From Verrucomicrobiales bacterium (lineage in GTDB: Bacteria > Verrucomicrobiota > Verrucomicrobiia > Limisphaerales > JAYPXF01), in contig PBAL01000086.1 in NCBI GenBank assembly GCA_002715965.1, positions 62,001 through 126,000 of the forward strand: DNA of 64,000 bases. The letters run 5' to 3'. The stretch's first letter is position 1. Each line of letters opens with the position of its first letter. Under the pieces are notes generated by a model. It was not told the origin of the DNA. It was given only the letters and a program-made list of their open reading frames with translations, and made no database searches. Shown here piece by piece: positions 9,802 through 19,172 of the stretch. The position numbers and the translations under genes were made by a program.

Positions 9802-10351
9802 CTCGCCACGGCAAATTCTGGGATTCGGCCCCCTCCACTCCTCGCGCCATAGGGGATTCTCGCAACTCCCTCCATCCTCCGGGGTTAACTAAAACGGATT
9901 TGGAACTTGAACCCAGTCGGGGATCAAATGTGCGCCAGCCTTCGCGCAATATCCCCATTTGACGAATAAACCAAATGGATTACATTAAGCCCATGATGGA
10001 GAGCTTTAACCTAACTCTGAACATAAATTGAATATTTTCAGTGGTTTTGGGTCCAATCACTTATTGGCAACAAGGTTGCTGGAAAGAAAAAAAGATAGTG
10101 AAGATAATTGACGACAAAACGAAGGAGACGCGGAAACCGAGCCTGACGGGAACGTTGGCCACGGGCGCTGCGCAGATCCTCCTGCACGTCAAGTGGCCGG
10201 TAGTGCTTGAGACCCAGCTCGTGCTGGAAAACCTCAAGTCGCATCCCGACTTGTGTGCCCATTCGAACGCTGGCTGAAGCCAAATCAAAAGGACGATCCT
10301 CAGCCCGACGGCTGACTGCCCCCAAGACAACTCAACGCACGACTCAGGAAT

Positions 10352-13300
10352 CTATTCCTGAAGTCGCTTCCACACGCGTATCGCCTCGGTTGCGCCCCAG
10401 GCTTGGGCATCGCAACCGCGTTGAGTGTGCGGAGCATCGCCGTCGAGAACTTCAGGGATCTGGCCGACGCATCCGTCCCTCAAAATGTGCTCCATGCTGG
10501 CGAGGTATGACTTCGCGGCTTGGACAGCTTGTGGCGAATGCCCCCAGGCTTCGAACAAGGCCTCACAAAAAACCGGGAACGGCCAGGTCCAGGCGGTGCC
10601 ATTGTGGTACGCCGGTTTGCGACGCGTATCCTCGTCGCCCTCGTATTTGCCCCAATACGGCATCTTCGGGTTGTTCAACAACTTCCCATCCTTACGCACC
10701 TCCAAGGGCGGAGTGACGGGAAGCGGTGCGAGCGAACGGATCGCTCCTGGGATGACGAGATGTCGACGCGCGGCATCGACTGTTCGTCGGGCCTGCTCGC
10801 CTTTCACCAAACCAAGACTGATCGCCTTGAGACAATTCGAACGCAAAGCCTCGTCTGGCGTGGCTTCACACGCGGCTTGGTGTTCCTTGGCGATCAGCAA
10901 ATCGGCAAACCAACCCTTGTGCTCCAGCCAGAAGTGTTGATTGAAAGAATCAGCAGCCCGTTCGGCATGCACTTCCCAGGAAACCCCATGCGATTCACCA
11001 CCCAGCTTGGAGAGCTGGCGCAAGAGACGAATCCAGAGGGCCTGAATCTCTACCGGATATCCTTCGCGCGGCGTACCAGCCGGGTAGTTCGTATCCATCC
11101 AGGTGAAATGACTGGGGCTCCATACCAGCCCTGATTCGTGATCGACATGGATGCGATTCGGCGTCCCGCGGAGATGATGCTCACCGATGCTCTGCAATAC
11201 TTCCGTAATGGTGCGTCCGTCCTCATTGATCTTGAGTTGGTAAATCTCATCACCCGCAATGGCCGCGAGATCTTCGCAGACAACTCCGAACCAGAGAGGC
11301 GCATCAGACGTATCTCGATTGCTCGCATTGGAACCATGGATGGTGTTCGGCAAGGTCCCGCGATCCTCGAAGCGCGCGAACACGATCAAGATGTCACAAA
11401 CCTCGTCCACCAATCCGGCAGCCAACAACCCCCGCGCACAGATCAACGTATCGCGTCCCCAATCGAGGAACCACGGGTAGCCCGCAATAACGGTTTTCCC
11501 GCCATCACGTCGAACGAGAAAACTCTTTGAAGCCTCAATCAATGATTCGGCAAAGAAATCGTCGGCAGCTTTCGGAGCGTTGAAAAGAGATTCATCGATC
11601 GTGAATGGCTCGCTCCGGTCCGCGGAGATCACAACATCACACGCACTTCCGGATTCGAGCGGCAGTTCAAACCAACCCGGACTGAAACCATCACCCGATC
11701 CGGTCATGCCGCGGCTGGCTTCAATCGGGTGGGGCAGATTCTCCGACCATTCCGGCGCCGCGTGATAACGGCCGGATGAAGAGCTGATCTCCAAGTGACG
11801 GCCCTCGGGGCGAAACGAAAACCCTGCCCGACCTTGAAGCGTCTCGACATTCGACGCGAAGTGCAATTCCGAGCCGCTGTTGCGTTTGGTTTCCCAGTGA
11901 AAGTTTCGGTCTTCGATGTCGAATCGAACCGTCAGGCGAACCTTGCAGTCCGCCGGAAGTTCTCGTCCAAACGGAGGTGCCCCCGTGGGTCGTTCGAATC
12001 GGAACACAACCGTGTTTTCCCCTTCGATCATGGTCGCAAACAAGTGAATCGCCAGGCTGCGACCGTCACCGGCACTCGCCACGAATTCCCACCGTGCAGG
12101 AGCGCCTGCGTGCAAAGTCACGAGGTTTGATTGATCAAGAGGAGTAATGAATCCATCCGCATCCGCCCAGACGCGCACTCGCTTCACGAAGACATGCCGG
12201 TCGACCGGCAGATGGGCGTCCAGATTCGCTCCCAGGACGCAATCGTATTTGGACTTCACCCGACCGATATCCACGCACATCCGCGACATCGCCCCGCAAC
12301 CATTGGTCAGCAGGATGACATCGTCCTTCGCGGGCAATCCCGATTGCCTGCCCTGCCCCGGTTCGGAAGCTTGAAAGAGCAGGTCCGCTTTGAGCCTCGG
12401 CATTTCTTGCGCATAACGCTCAAACGAAATCTCTGCCCTCGCGGTAATACCCTTGCGCGGCCTGAACCACGCATAGTGTTTCTCCCCGATTCGGAATGAC
12501 TCGGCACGAAGCGGGAGTTTCTCTCCCTCAACATCCAGCCGACAGCGAAACGGAACATCATCTTCCAACAGCAGCCAATGTCCGTCCGGCACAACCGTGA
12601 TATGCCTGCGATCTTCGAGGGACCACTCAATGACATTTGGAAATGCCCCGTCATCCACCTCCATCAGGCCGGCCAGGATGTCTGCATGATAGGCCTCCGA
12701 ATCCAAGGCCGAGACAGCGGCCAGGAAACGTGCGGGACTTGCCGCAACATATTCACTAAGCGCTACCCATTCCCCCTTGCCGACATGGCGAGGCCGGTGC
12801 ACGGCCGTTATTGCTGAGAGCGCATGCGACGCAACAGATCGTTTCTCCCGGTAAGTTTCGCCCATCGACGCGGGCAGTTCACTTGCGCCAATGCAATGAC
12901 ACGCGGACGCAGACAGTTCGATTCGGACGCCACCATCCTGCTTAAGCTCTGGCAAATCCTGTCCAAGCAGCTCAACCGGATCGTCACCAAGAAAGTTCAA
13001 TTTGGCGGCTGGCAATGTGACCGCCTCAGTTTCCTCCGTATTGGTGTTGGCTAACACGAGCACGGAATGTTCGTCATCAGCCGAAGTTCGACGAATGCCA
13101 TAGACCTTGGAACCGGTTTCACTGACCCGCTCGACTTTCGCTCCATCGAAGAAGCAAGGGTGATTGGAGATCAACTTGTTCAGCGCCTTGAGTTCCTCAA
13201 CGATGTTCGGCTCTGCGCCCCAGTTGAGTCCGCGTGCTGCGTGAACCTTGATCTTCTCTGGGGCAAGCCATTCCACCCCACAGGTGAATCCGAATCCACC

Positions 13301-14635
13301 ATTCGGACTCGTCAACCCACAAAGGCGATTCCGCAAGAGCGACCATTCCCGCCCCTTGTCCGCCAGACGATTGTTGTCATGGGTTTCGCTGTAGTGGACG
13401 AGCAAACCAACCCGGTCAGATTGCTTGTAGGCGTGGTCGAGATAGCCCGCGACCTGAAAGCCCTCAAACTCCTGAAACAACTCGGAATAGGCCCATTGCA
13501 TGCCTCCGTCCGTCAACAGTGTTTCGGTGTCTACCCAGCCTCCACCGAGTCCTTCGAGCAGAAACAATGCATCAGGGAACTCTTGCCGCACTCGCGCAAT
13601 GATGTGTTGCCAGGCAGGGGCGGGAACCTTGTAACCCGCATCACAGCGAAAACCATCCACACCTCGACGGCACCACGTAAGGAAGACTTCCGCGAGATAC
13701 TCCCACAAGTCCGCGTGCTTGTGCGCAAGCTCCACCAGATCGCCCCATTTCACACCCCAGGCACCAGGGCTGATGAACTCGCCGTCCTCTTCCCGCAGGA
13801 ACCATTCGGGATGATCCTCAAAAATATCCGAACCCCAACCGGTGTGATTGATCACCAAGTCAAGGAACACTCGCCCGCCCAGGCGATGCGCTTCAAAAGT
13901 CAGTTCGCGGAATTGCTCCACTCCGGTCAATTTCTTGTCAAAGTCGACCAGCGCGGGATCGATGGCCATCAGGTTCTGTGCAGCGTAAGGGCTTCCGAAG
14001 CGGCCCATCTTCGCCATCGTGGTCGGCGTGGGATTCACCGGCAGGAGATGCACAATTCGGCAACCCAGTTCGCCGATGATAAACGGCAATTCTTCCTTCA
14101 GATCACGCAAGGTTCCTGACTCTGGAATGACCGTCAGCCCGTCTTCCTCCTCCATCGCCTGAAACTGCGCCTCCTCCTCTTCATCGATCGTCTCAGCCTT
14201 GTCCTTGTTCGGGCCAAACATGCGCGTGAACGCGCAATAAATAGTGTTCGCCGTCCGGTAGCCTTCGGGATGTATGGAAACTCCAACGTCATCACCTTCC
14301 GGCCAATGCTGACGCCCGTCCGGATCGAGCACGTATGGCTTCGCATTGAAGTAACCGACTTCGGTCAATGGCAAAGCCAGAACCCAGCGATCTCCGTCCC
14401 AACGCATCGGCACGTCTCGCCACGAAGCTCCGGCCAGCGAGACTTTCTCAAAATTTGCCTCAATGATCTCGCGACGCTGGGCGTCTGCCCTCCCGAGGTT
14501 GGTTCGAAGGCGCGCCTGCCAGTTTTTCTCATGCCAAGACGCTGCTTCCAGTGAGCTCAATGAAAACTCGATAAAATCCCCCACAAAGCGAACGAGTCGC
14601 TCTCCCGGGCCTGGCTGCATTTCTGGCTTGGTCAC
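10352..14635 (-). CDS. Glycogen debranching enzyme-like fusion: GH13 alpha-amylase domain + GH133-type amylo-alpha-1,6-glucosidase
   Basis: 1427 aa; GH13 signatures VFLDLVINHTGWGSD, GVDGFRCDAGYKVP, LFLLEGLGGGW; C-terminal GH133-like FLDWGRDTLICARGLL, TLPNTIHGSNASNRDTSDAPLWFG, TWMDTNYPAGTPREGYPVEIQALWI. Confidence 0.9.
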   Translation of the reverse strand: MTKPEMQPGPGERLVRFVGDFIEFSLSSLEAASWHEKNWQARLRTNLGRADAQRREIIEANFEKVSLAGASWRDVPMRWDGDRWVLALPLTEVGYFNAKPYVLDPDGRQHWPEGDDVGVSIHPEGYRTANTIYCAFTRMFGPNKDKAETIDEEEEAQFQAMEEEDGLTVIPESGTLRDLKEELPFIIGELGCRIVHLLPVNPTPTTMAKMGRFGSPYAAQNLMAIDPALVDFDKKLTGVEQFRELTFEAHRLGGRVFLDLVINHTGWGSDIFEDHPEWFLREEDGEFISPGAWGVKWGDLVELAHKHADLWEYLAEVFLTWCRRGVDGFRCDAGYKVPAPAWQHIIARVRQEFPDALFLLEGLGGGWVDTETLLTDGGMQWAYSELFQEFEGFQVAGYLDHAYKQSDRVGLLVHYSETHDNNRLADKGREWSLLRNRLCGLTSPNGGFGFTCGVEWLAPEKIKVHAARGLNWGAEPNIVEELKALNKLISNHPCFFDGAKVERVSETGSKVYGIRRTSADDEHSVLVLANTNTEETEAVTLPAAKLNFLGDDPVELLGQDLPELKQDGGVRIELSASACHCIGASELPASMGETYREKRSVASHALSAITAVHRPRHVGKGEWVALSEYVAASPARFLAAVSALDSEAYHADILAGLMEVDDGAFPNVIEWSLEDRRHITVVPDGHWLLLEDDVPFRCRLDVEGEKLPLRAESFRIGEKHYAWFRPRKGITARAEISFERYAQEMPRLKADLLFQASEPGQGRQSGLPAKDDVILLTNGCGAMSRMCVDIGRVKSKYDCVLGANLDAHLPVDRHVFVKRVRVWADADGFITPLDQSNLVTLHAGAPARWEFVASAGDGRSLAIHLFATMIEGENTVVFRFERPTGAPPFGRELPADCKVRLTVRFDIEDRNFHWETKRNSGSELHFASNVETLQGRAGFSFRPEGRHLEISSSSGRYHAAPEWSENLPHPIEASRGMTGSGDGFSPGWFELPLESGSACDVVISADRSEPFTIDESLFNAPKAADDFFAESLIEASKSFLVRRDGGKTVIAGYPWFLDWGRDTLICARGLLAAGLVDEVCDILIVFARFEDRGTLPNTIHGSNASNRDTSDAPLWFGVVCEDLAAIAGDEIYQLKINEDGRTITEVLQSIGEHHLRGTPNRIHVDHESGLVWSPSHFTWMDTNYPAGTPREGYPVEIQALWIRLLRQLSKLGGESHGVSWEVHAERAADSFNQHFWLEHKGWFADLLIAKEHQAACEATPDEALRSNCLKAISLGLVKGEQARRTVDAARRHLVIPGAIRSLAPLPVTPPLEVRKDGKLLNNPKMPYWGKYEGDEDTRRKPAYHNGTAWTWPFPVFCEALFEAWGHSPQAVQAAKSYLASMEHILRDGCVGQIPEVLDGDAPHTQRGCDAQAWGATEAIRVWKRLQE

Positions 14636-14765
14636 GCGCTACCGAGGATTGGGAGAACTTGAGCAAAATCCAAGTGCTGAGTGCTGAGTGCGGGAGAGTT
14701 GGGGGAAGTTGGGAGTTGGAAGATAGGAGATGGGGTTCAACCTCGGAACCTCATAAACTATTCGC

Positions 14766-15971
14766 GTGTCCGGACCTCGCCCCGTGAAAATCCGACTGAA
14801 GCCTGCTGCCGAACGCGCAGTGCGTGGTGGACATCCGTGGGTTTTCAGCGACAGCGTAAAGTCCGAGAGCCGACAGGGACAACTCGGCGATCTGGCGACC
14901 ATCTACGATCGCAACGACAAGTTCCTCGCCATCGGCATATACGAGCCGGAGTCGCCGATTCGCATACGCATCCTGCACAAGGGCAAACCTGTCCAAATTG
15001 ACGCCGCGTTCCGCAGACAGCGATTCTTGAAATCAATCAATCGCCGGAACCATCTGTTCGGCTCGGATACCAACGGATATCGATTGATCAACGGCGAAAG
15101 CGACGGCTGGCCGGCCCTCGTGCTCGATCGCTATGACGATACATTGGTGCTGAAGATTTACTCCACGTATTGGCTGACACTACTCGATGAATTGAGCGCA
15201 ACGATCGTCGATTTGCTCAAACCCGATCATCTCGTTCTGAGAATGAGTCGGAACATTCAGGCCCTTGCCGCAGAGCAATCTAATCACAGCGATGGACAAA
15301 TGCTGATCGGCGACGTTTCTGATCCGGTTTTATTTTCCGAGAATGGCATCTGTTTCGAGTCACACGTTCGCGCAGGGCAAAAGACCGGCTTCTTCCTCGA
15401 CCAGCGCGAGAATCGGCAGCGCGTCGAGCAACTTGCCGAAGGACGCACAGTGTTGAACTGCTTCAGCTTCTCCGGCGGCTTCTCTCTCTATGCCGCGCGA
15501 GGTGACGCAACGTCAGTTGCGGATCTCGACATCAGTCAGCACGCGCTGGAATCAGCGAGTCGGAATTTCTCGTTGAATGAAGATGACACCAGGGTATCAA
15601 GCTGCCCCCGAGAACAGATCAAGGCGAATGCATTCGATTGGTTGAAGGATAACCCGGATCGACGATTCGACATGATCATCATGGATCCGCCCTCACTCGC
15701 AAAAAAGAAATCCGAGCGCAAAGGCGCGATTTGCGCATACCAACAACTCACCCGGGTCGCGATAGGCATACTCGCCAGCGACGGCATTCTGGTGTCGGCC
15801 TCTTGTTCAGCCCATGTCCGAGCTGACGAGTTTTTCAGCGCAATCCCATCCACGGCTCAAGCCAGCGGACGAGCTTTCAAAGAATTGGATCGGACGCTGC
15901 ATGCACCGGATCACCCGGCGAGTTTTCCTGAGGCAGAGTATCTCAAATGCATTTACCTCCACTTCGACTGA
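14766..15971 (+). CDS. Class I SAM-dependent rRNA methyltransferase, RlmI-like (PUA + MTase)
   Basis: KIRLKPAAERAVRGGHPWVFSDSV..., ESHVRAGQKTGFFLDQRENR, VLNCFSFSGGFSLYAARGDATSVADLDIS, DMIIMDPPSLAKKK. Confidence 0.93.
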   Translation: MSGPRPVKIRLKPAAERAVRGGHPWVFSDSVKSESRQGQLGDLATIYDRNDKFLAIGIYEPESPIRIRILHKGKPVQIDAAFRRQRFLKSINRRNHLFGSDTNGYRLINGESDGWPALVLDRYDDTLVLKIYSTYWLTLLDELSATIVDLLKPDHLVLRMSRNIQALAAEQSNHSDGQMLIGDVSDPVLFSENGICFESHVRAGQKTGFFLDQRENRQRVEQLAEGRTVLNCFSFSGGFSLYAARGDATSVADLDISQHALESASRNFSLNEDDTRVSSCPREQIKANAFDWLKDNPDRRFDMIIMDPPSLAKKKSERKGAICAYQQLTRVAIGILASDGILVSASCSAHVRADEFFSAIPSTAQASGRAFKELDRTLHAPDHPASFPEAEYLKCIYLHFD

Positions 15972-16019
15972 GATTTCGGAGTGACGCCTTCGCCTCGGTC
16001 GCGTATCCACTTCCCACAC

Positions 16020-17129
16020 ATGAGCGCAGAAGATTGGTACAAGGTTGAAAACGTCGATGAGGTCCCCTCCCCGGCGCTGCTGGTTTACCCGGATCGGGTG
16101 GAGGAAAACATCAAGCGCACGATTGCCACCACTGGCACGGTTGATCGCCTTCGCCCCCATGTAAAAACACACAAGATGCCGGAGGTGATTCGGCGGCAGC
16201 TGGCGGCAGGTTTGAACAAATTCAAAGCCGCGACGATTGCCGAAGTGGAAATGGTGGCCAGTGCCGGCGGGAAGGACATCCTGCTGGCCTATCAGCCTGT
16301 CGGCCCAAATATCGGCCGGCTTCGGCAATTGGCGGATCGGTTTCAGGACGTTCGTTTCGGCGCCGTCGTGGATTGCACCCAGTCCGTCAGTCGATTGAAC
16401 GAAGCATTTGCCGACGCACCTGGAAAACTTCACGCATACCTCGATCTGGATTGCGGCATGCACCGGACCGGAATTGTGGCGGGTGGCAGGGCAATTGATG
16501 TTTATCGAGCCATCTCGGACGCAACAAACCTCAACGCTGGTGGAATCCACGCCTACGACGGCCACCTCCATCAATCGGACCTGGACGAACGCACCGAACA
16601 ATGCGAAGTGGAATTCGAAATCGTCCGTTCACTCGTTGAAGAACTGAAGGACGAGGGTATGGAAGTCCCCGAACTAGTGGCCGGAGGCACGCCGACCTTC
16701 CCGATTCACGCCCAGCAAGACGATGTGATCTGCAGCCCCGGCACGGTGTTCCTATGGGACTACGGCTACGGAACCAACATTCCCGACATGGATTACCTCG
16801 TCGCTGCTGTGTTGCTCACCCGTGTCATCAGCAAGCCCGCGAAGAACCGCGTCTGCGTTGATCTTGGCCACAAGGCCGTTGCCGCTGAGAACCCACATCC
16901 ACGCGTACGCTTTCTAAACCTTCCTGATGAGGAAGCCATTATGCAGAGCGAAGAACATCTCGTGCTCCACGTGGACAATGACGATCTTCAAGTGGGCGAT
17001 ATTCTCTACGGCGTTCCGAAACACATCTGTCCCACGGTGGCACTGTATTCGAAGGCACAAGTCATCGAGAACAGCCGACGCACCGGCGAATGGGACATCG
17101 TTGCCAGGGAGCGAAGACTCACCATTTAA
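16020..17129 (+). CDS. D-threonine aldolase / DSD1-family PLP enzyme (alanine racemase N-terminal fold)
   Basis: VPSPALLVYPDRVEENIKRTI..., LRPHVKTHKMPEVIRRQL, HAYDGHLHQ, VAGGTPTFPIHA, VCVDLGHKAVAAE; ATG at 16020 preferred over GTG at 15981. Confidence 0.88.
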   Translation: MSAEDWYKVENVDEVPSPALLVYPDRVEENIKRTIATTGTVDRLRPHVKTHKMPEVIRRQLAAGLNKFKAATIAEVEMVASAGGKDILLAYQPVGPNIGRLRQLADRFQDVRFGAVVDCTQSVSRLNEAFADAPGKLHAYLDLDCGMHRTGIVAGGRAIDVYRAISDATNLNAGGIHAYDGHLHQSDLDERTEQCEVEFEIVRSLVEELKDEGMEVPELVAGGTPTFPIHAQQDDVICSPGTVFLWDYGYGTNIPDMDYLVAAVLLTRVISKPAKNRVCVDLGHKAVAAENPHPRVRFLNLPDEEAIMQSEEHLVLHVDNDDLQVGDILYGVPKHICPTVALYSKAQVIENSRRTGEWDIVARERRLTI

Positions 17130-17399
17130 CGAACAGTCTGCTGCAGGACTGTTGTGAACAGGTCTCCCGACCCATTCACTCCGTTGACCGAAAGTCTCCC
17201 TCAAACGGACTGGAGACCTTCAGTCATGTGGGTGGAGCGGTGAGGCGGCCGTTCCACAACCAGCGCGAGCGACGACCGGAGGAATCACTCAATTCCACAC
17301 CTTGATGAGGTTACTTGTTGCCTCATAAGTAAATGACACCCAAGAACGTTGGAGGATCCTCGTATACAGCTATGGCCGTGCTCACACTCGTTTTTTTGG

Positions 17400-17450
17400 G
17401 GACCTAAGTTTGATGTTCTATGGTATGCCGTCAGCACGGGGTCTTGTGAG
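17400..17450 (+). repeat. Dispersed repeat, copy A (core only)
   Basis: GGACCTAAGTTTGATGTTCTATGGTATGCCGTCAGCACGGGGTCTTGTGAG; one mismatch to the same 51-bp core in copy C (rc). Confidence 0.9.
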
Positions 17451-18213
17451 TCCAGCGAGCAGGTCCGCGCCGAGGAAGGCAAACCCGATCTGGTCGTTCA
17501 ACTGCCGGGCGACCGCGTCATCCTCGCCGATTCCAAAGTGCCGGATCTCAATTTCCTCAGCACGCTGGACGAAGCGGACGATGTGAAGCGCAAGGACGCG
17601 ATGGCCGCGCATGCTGCAAAGATGAAATCCACCATCAAAGCGCTTGCCGACCGGGATTATCCAAGCCAGTTTCCAAACTCGCTCGGCTACGTGGTGTTCT
17701 TTCTCCCTGCCGAGTCGCTCTTCAGCGCAGCCTTGGAGGGCGATCGGGCCCTGATCGTCTGGGCTGCCCCGAAACGCATTCTTCTCGCCACGCCGGCGTC
17801 ATTGATCGCACTGCTCCGCTCGGTCGCCGTCAGCTGGCAGCAGCACGAGCAGACCATCTATGCCCGACGCATTGCCGAAATGGCCAAAGACCTCTTCAGC
17901 CGCGTGGCGACCTTCACCAAGCATTTTGACAATATCCGCGCCGGATTAGACCGTGCGACCAAGGCTTACAACGAGGCCGTTGGCAGCTACGAACGCTCCG
18001 TGCGTCCCAGCGGGGAACGATTATTGAAGCTTGGTGTTCCCAATGCCGGCAAAGAATGGGTGCAGGGCAAATTGCTCGAAGAATCCTGCGGCCCGTTTCG
18101 CGAAAGAAGAAACTCAAGTAAAACGTTCGTTACCGGAACTGCCCGGAGAATTTCAATTGGAATCTGGCTCGGAAACGGATATTGAAATCTCCTCGACGAC
18201 AGCAACTAAATGA
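17451..18213 (+). pseudogene. RmuC-family fragment, 5'-truncated at the repeat junction and 3'-frameshifted
   Basis: EQVRAEEGKPDLVVQLPGDRVILADSKVPDLNFL...YPSQFPNSLGYVVFFLPAESLFSAALEGDRALIVWAAPKRILLATPASLIALLRSVAVSWQQ...YNEAVGSYERSVRPSGERLLKLG is RmuC-like. The C-terminal part (KEETQVKRSLPELPGEFQLES) continues only in another frame (ORF 18031..18213). Confidence 0.75.
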
Positions 18214-18980
18214 CCAAACCCACAGCAGCTGATCATCCCGCGCCAGACGGCAAGGATGGTGATGCCAATCACCCCCCAAGGATAAACGAGACGAAGGCAC
18301 GAATGGAATACCAAGGATCATCCGGCGAACGCCGCGCCCAAAGCCTGCTTGGCTCGGAGTCGCAGGCCAAAAAGTTTTATCGTCGTCAGAGACTTGATTA
18401 CCTGAATCCGATCATGCGCGATTTCATCGCCCGGCAGGAGATGTTCTTCCTTTCCACGGCAGATGATGAAGGGGCCTGTGATGGTTCCTTTAGAGCGGGG
18501 CCACCGGGATTTGTCTGTGTATTGAATGAAGGGCAGATTGCCTATCCCGAATATCTCGGCAACGGGGTCCTGGGCAGCGTGGGCAACATTTTGCAAAACC
18601 CGAAGCTAAGCTTGTTGTTCATGGATTTTTTCGTGACCACAATCGGTCTCCATGTGAACGGGCGCGGGCGCATTGTTTCCGATCTGGAGATCGCCGATGA
18701 CGGCGCCCAGTCCGGAGAAATTCATCGCGAAGATTCCCGGCGTGGCCAGCCGCCCACGGCGTGCTGGGTGAAGGTCGATGTCGAAGAAGCATACATCCAT
18801 TGCTCCAAGCATGTGCCGTTGTTGCGCAAAGTCAAAAAGGAGATTCACTGGGGTACAAACGACCCCGGTTTGAAGGGGGGAGACTACTTCGAAGTAGGTG
18901 GTGGACCCGGTGTCGCGCACAGAAATGATACATCTTCCTCTCCTCCTTCCGGCCATGCAGCTGCGCCCGGATGGGTGTAG
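18210..18980 (+). CDS. Pyridoxamine 5'-phosphate oxidase-like (FMN-binding split barrel) family protein
   Basis: FIARQEMFFLSTADDEGACDGSFRAGPPGFVCVLNEGQIAYPEYLGNGVLGSVGNILQNPKLSLLFMDF. Confidence 0.8.
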   Translation: MTKPTAADHPAPDGKDGDANHPPRINETKARMEYQGSSGERRAQSLLGSESQAKKFYRRQRLDYLNPIMRDFIARQEMFFLSTADDEGACDGSFRAGPPGFVCVLNEGQIAYPEYLGNGVLGSVGNILQNPKLSLLFMDFFVTTIGLHVNGRGRIVSDLEIADDGAQSGEIHREDSRRGQPPTACWVKVDVEEAYIHCSKHVPLLRKVKKEIHWGTNDPGLKGGDYFEVGGGPGVAHRNDTSSSPPSGHAAAPGWV

Positions 18981-19172
18981 GCGTCCATGTGCCGACGGTC
19001 GGCCATAGGACTGGCAATCCCGGTCATTGGCTGGGATCTCCCACATTTACGTCCGGGACCCAATTCATGTGATTACCCGAATTCCGGATTGCCTGGGATT
19101 GCTGGTAGCGTTGCCGTTTATCCGACCGCGTAATCACCACCGTAGCAGCGAGCGTGAGCGAGCAGAAGCTCC

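Noticed and set aside
13067-14119. 350-aa plus-strand ORF, plus others inside the debranching enzyme
   Set aside because: Antisense shadow ORFs in high-GC coding sequence.
14670-14735. GTGCTGAGTGCTGAGTGCGGGAGAGTTGGGGGAAGTTGGGAGTTGG low-complexity stretch as a G-quadruplex
   Set aside because: G-runs are uneven and mostly 3 or fewer; treated as ordinary low-complexity intergenic sequence.
17133-17152. ACAGTC...GACTGT hairpin after the D-threonine aldolase-like gene as a terminator
   Set aside because: No T-run follows; only a 6-bp stem.
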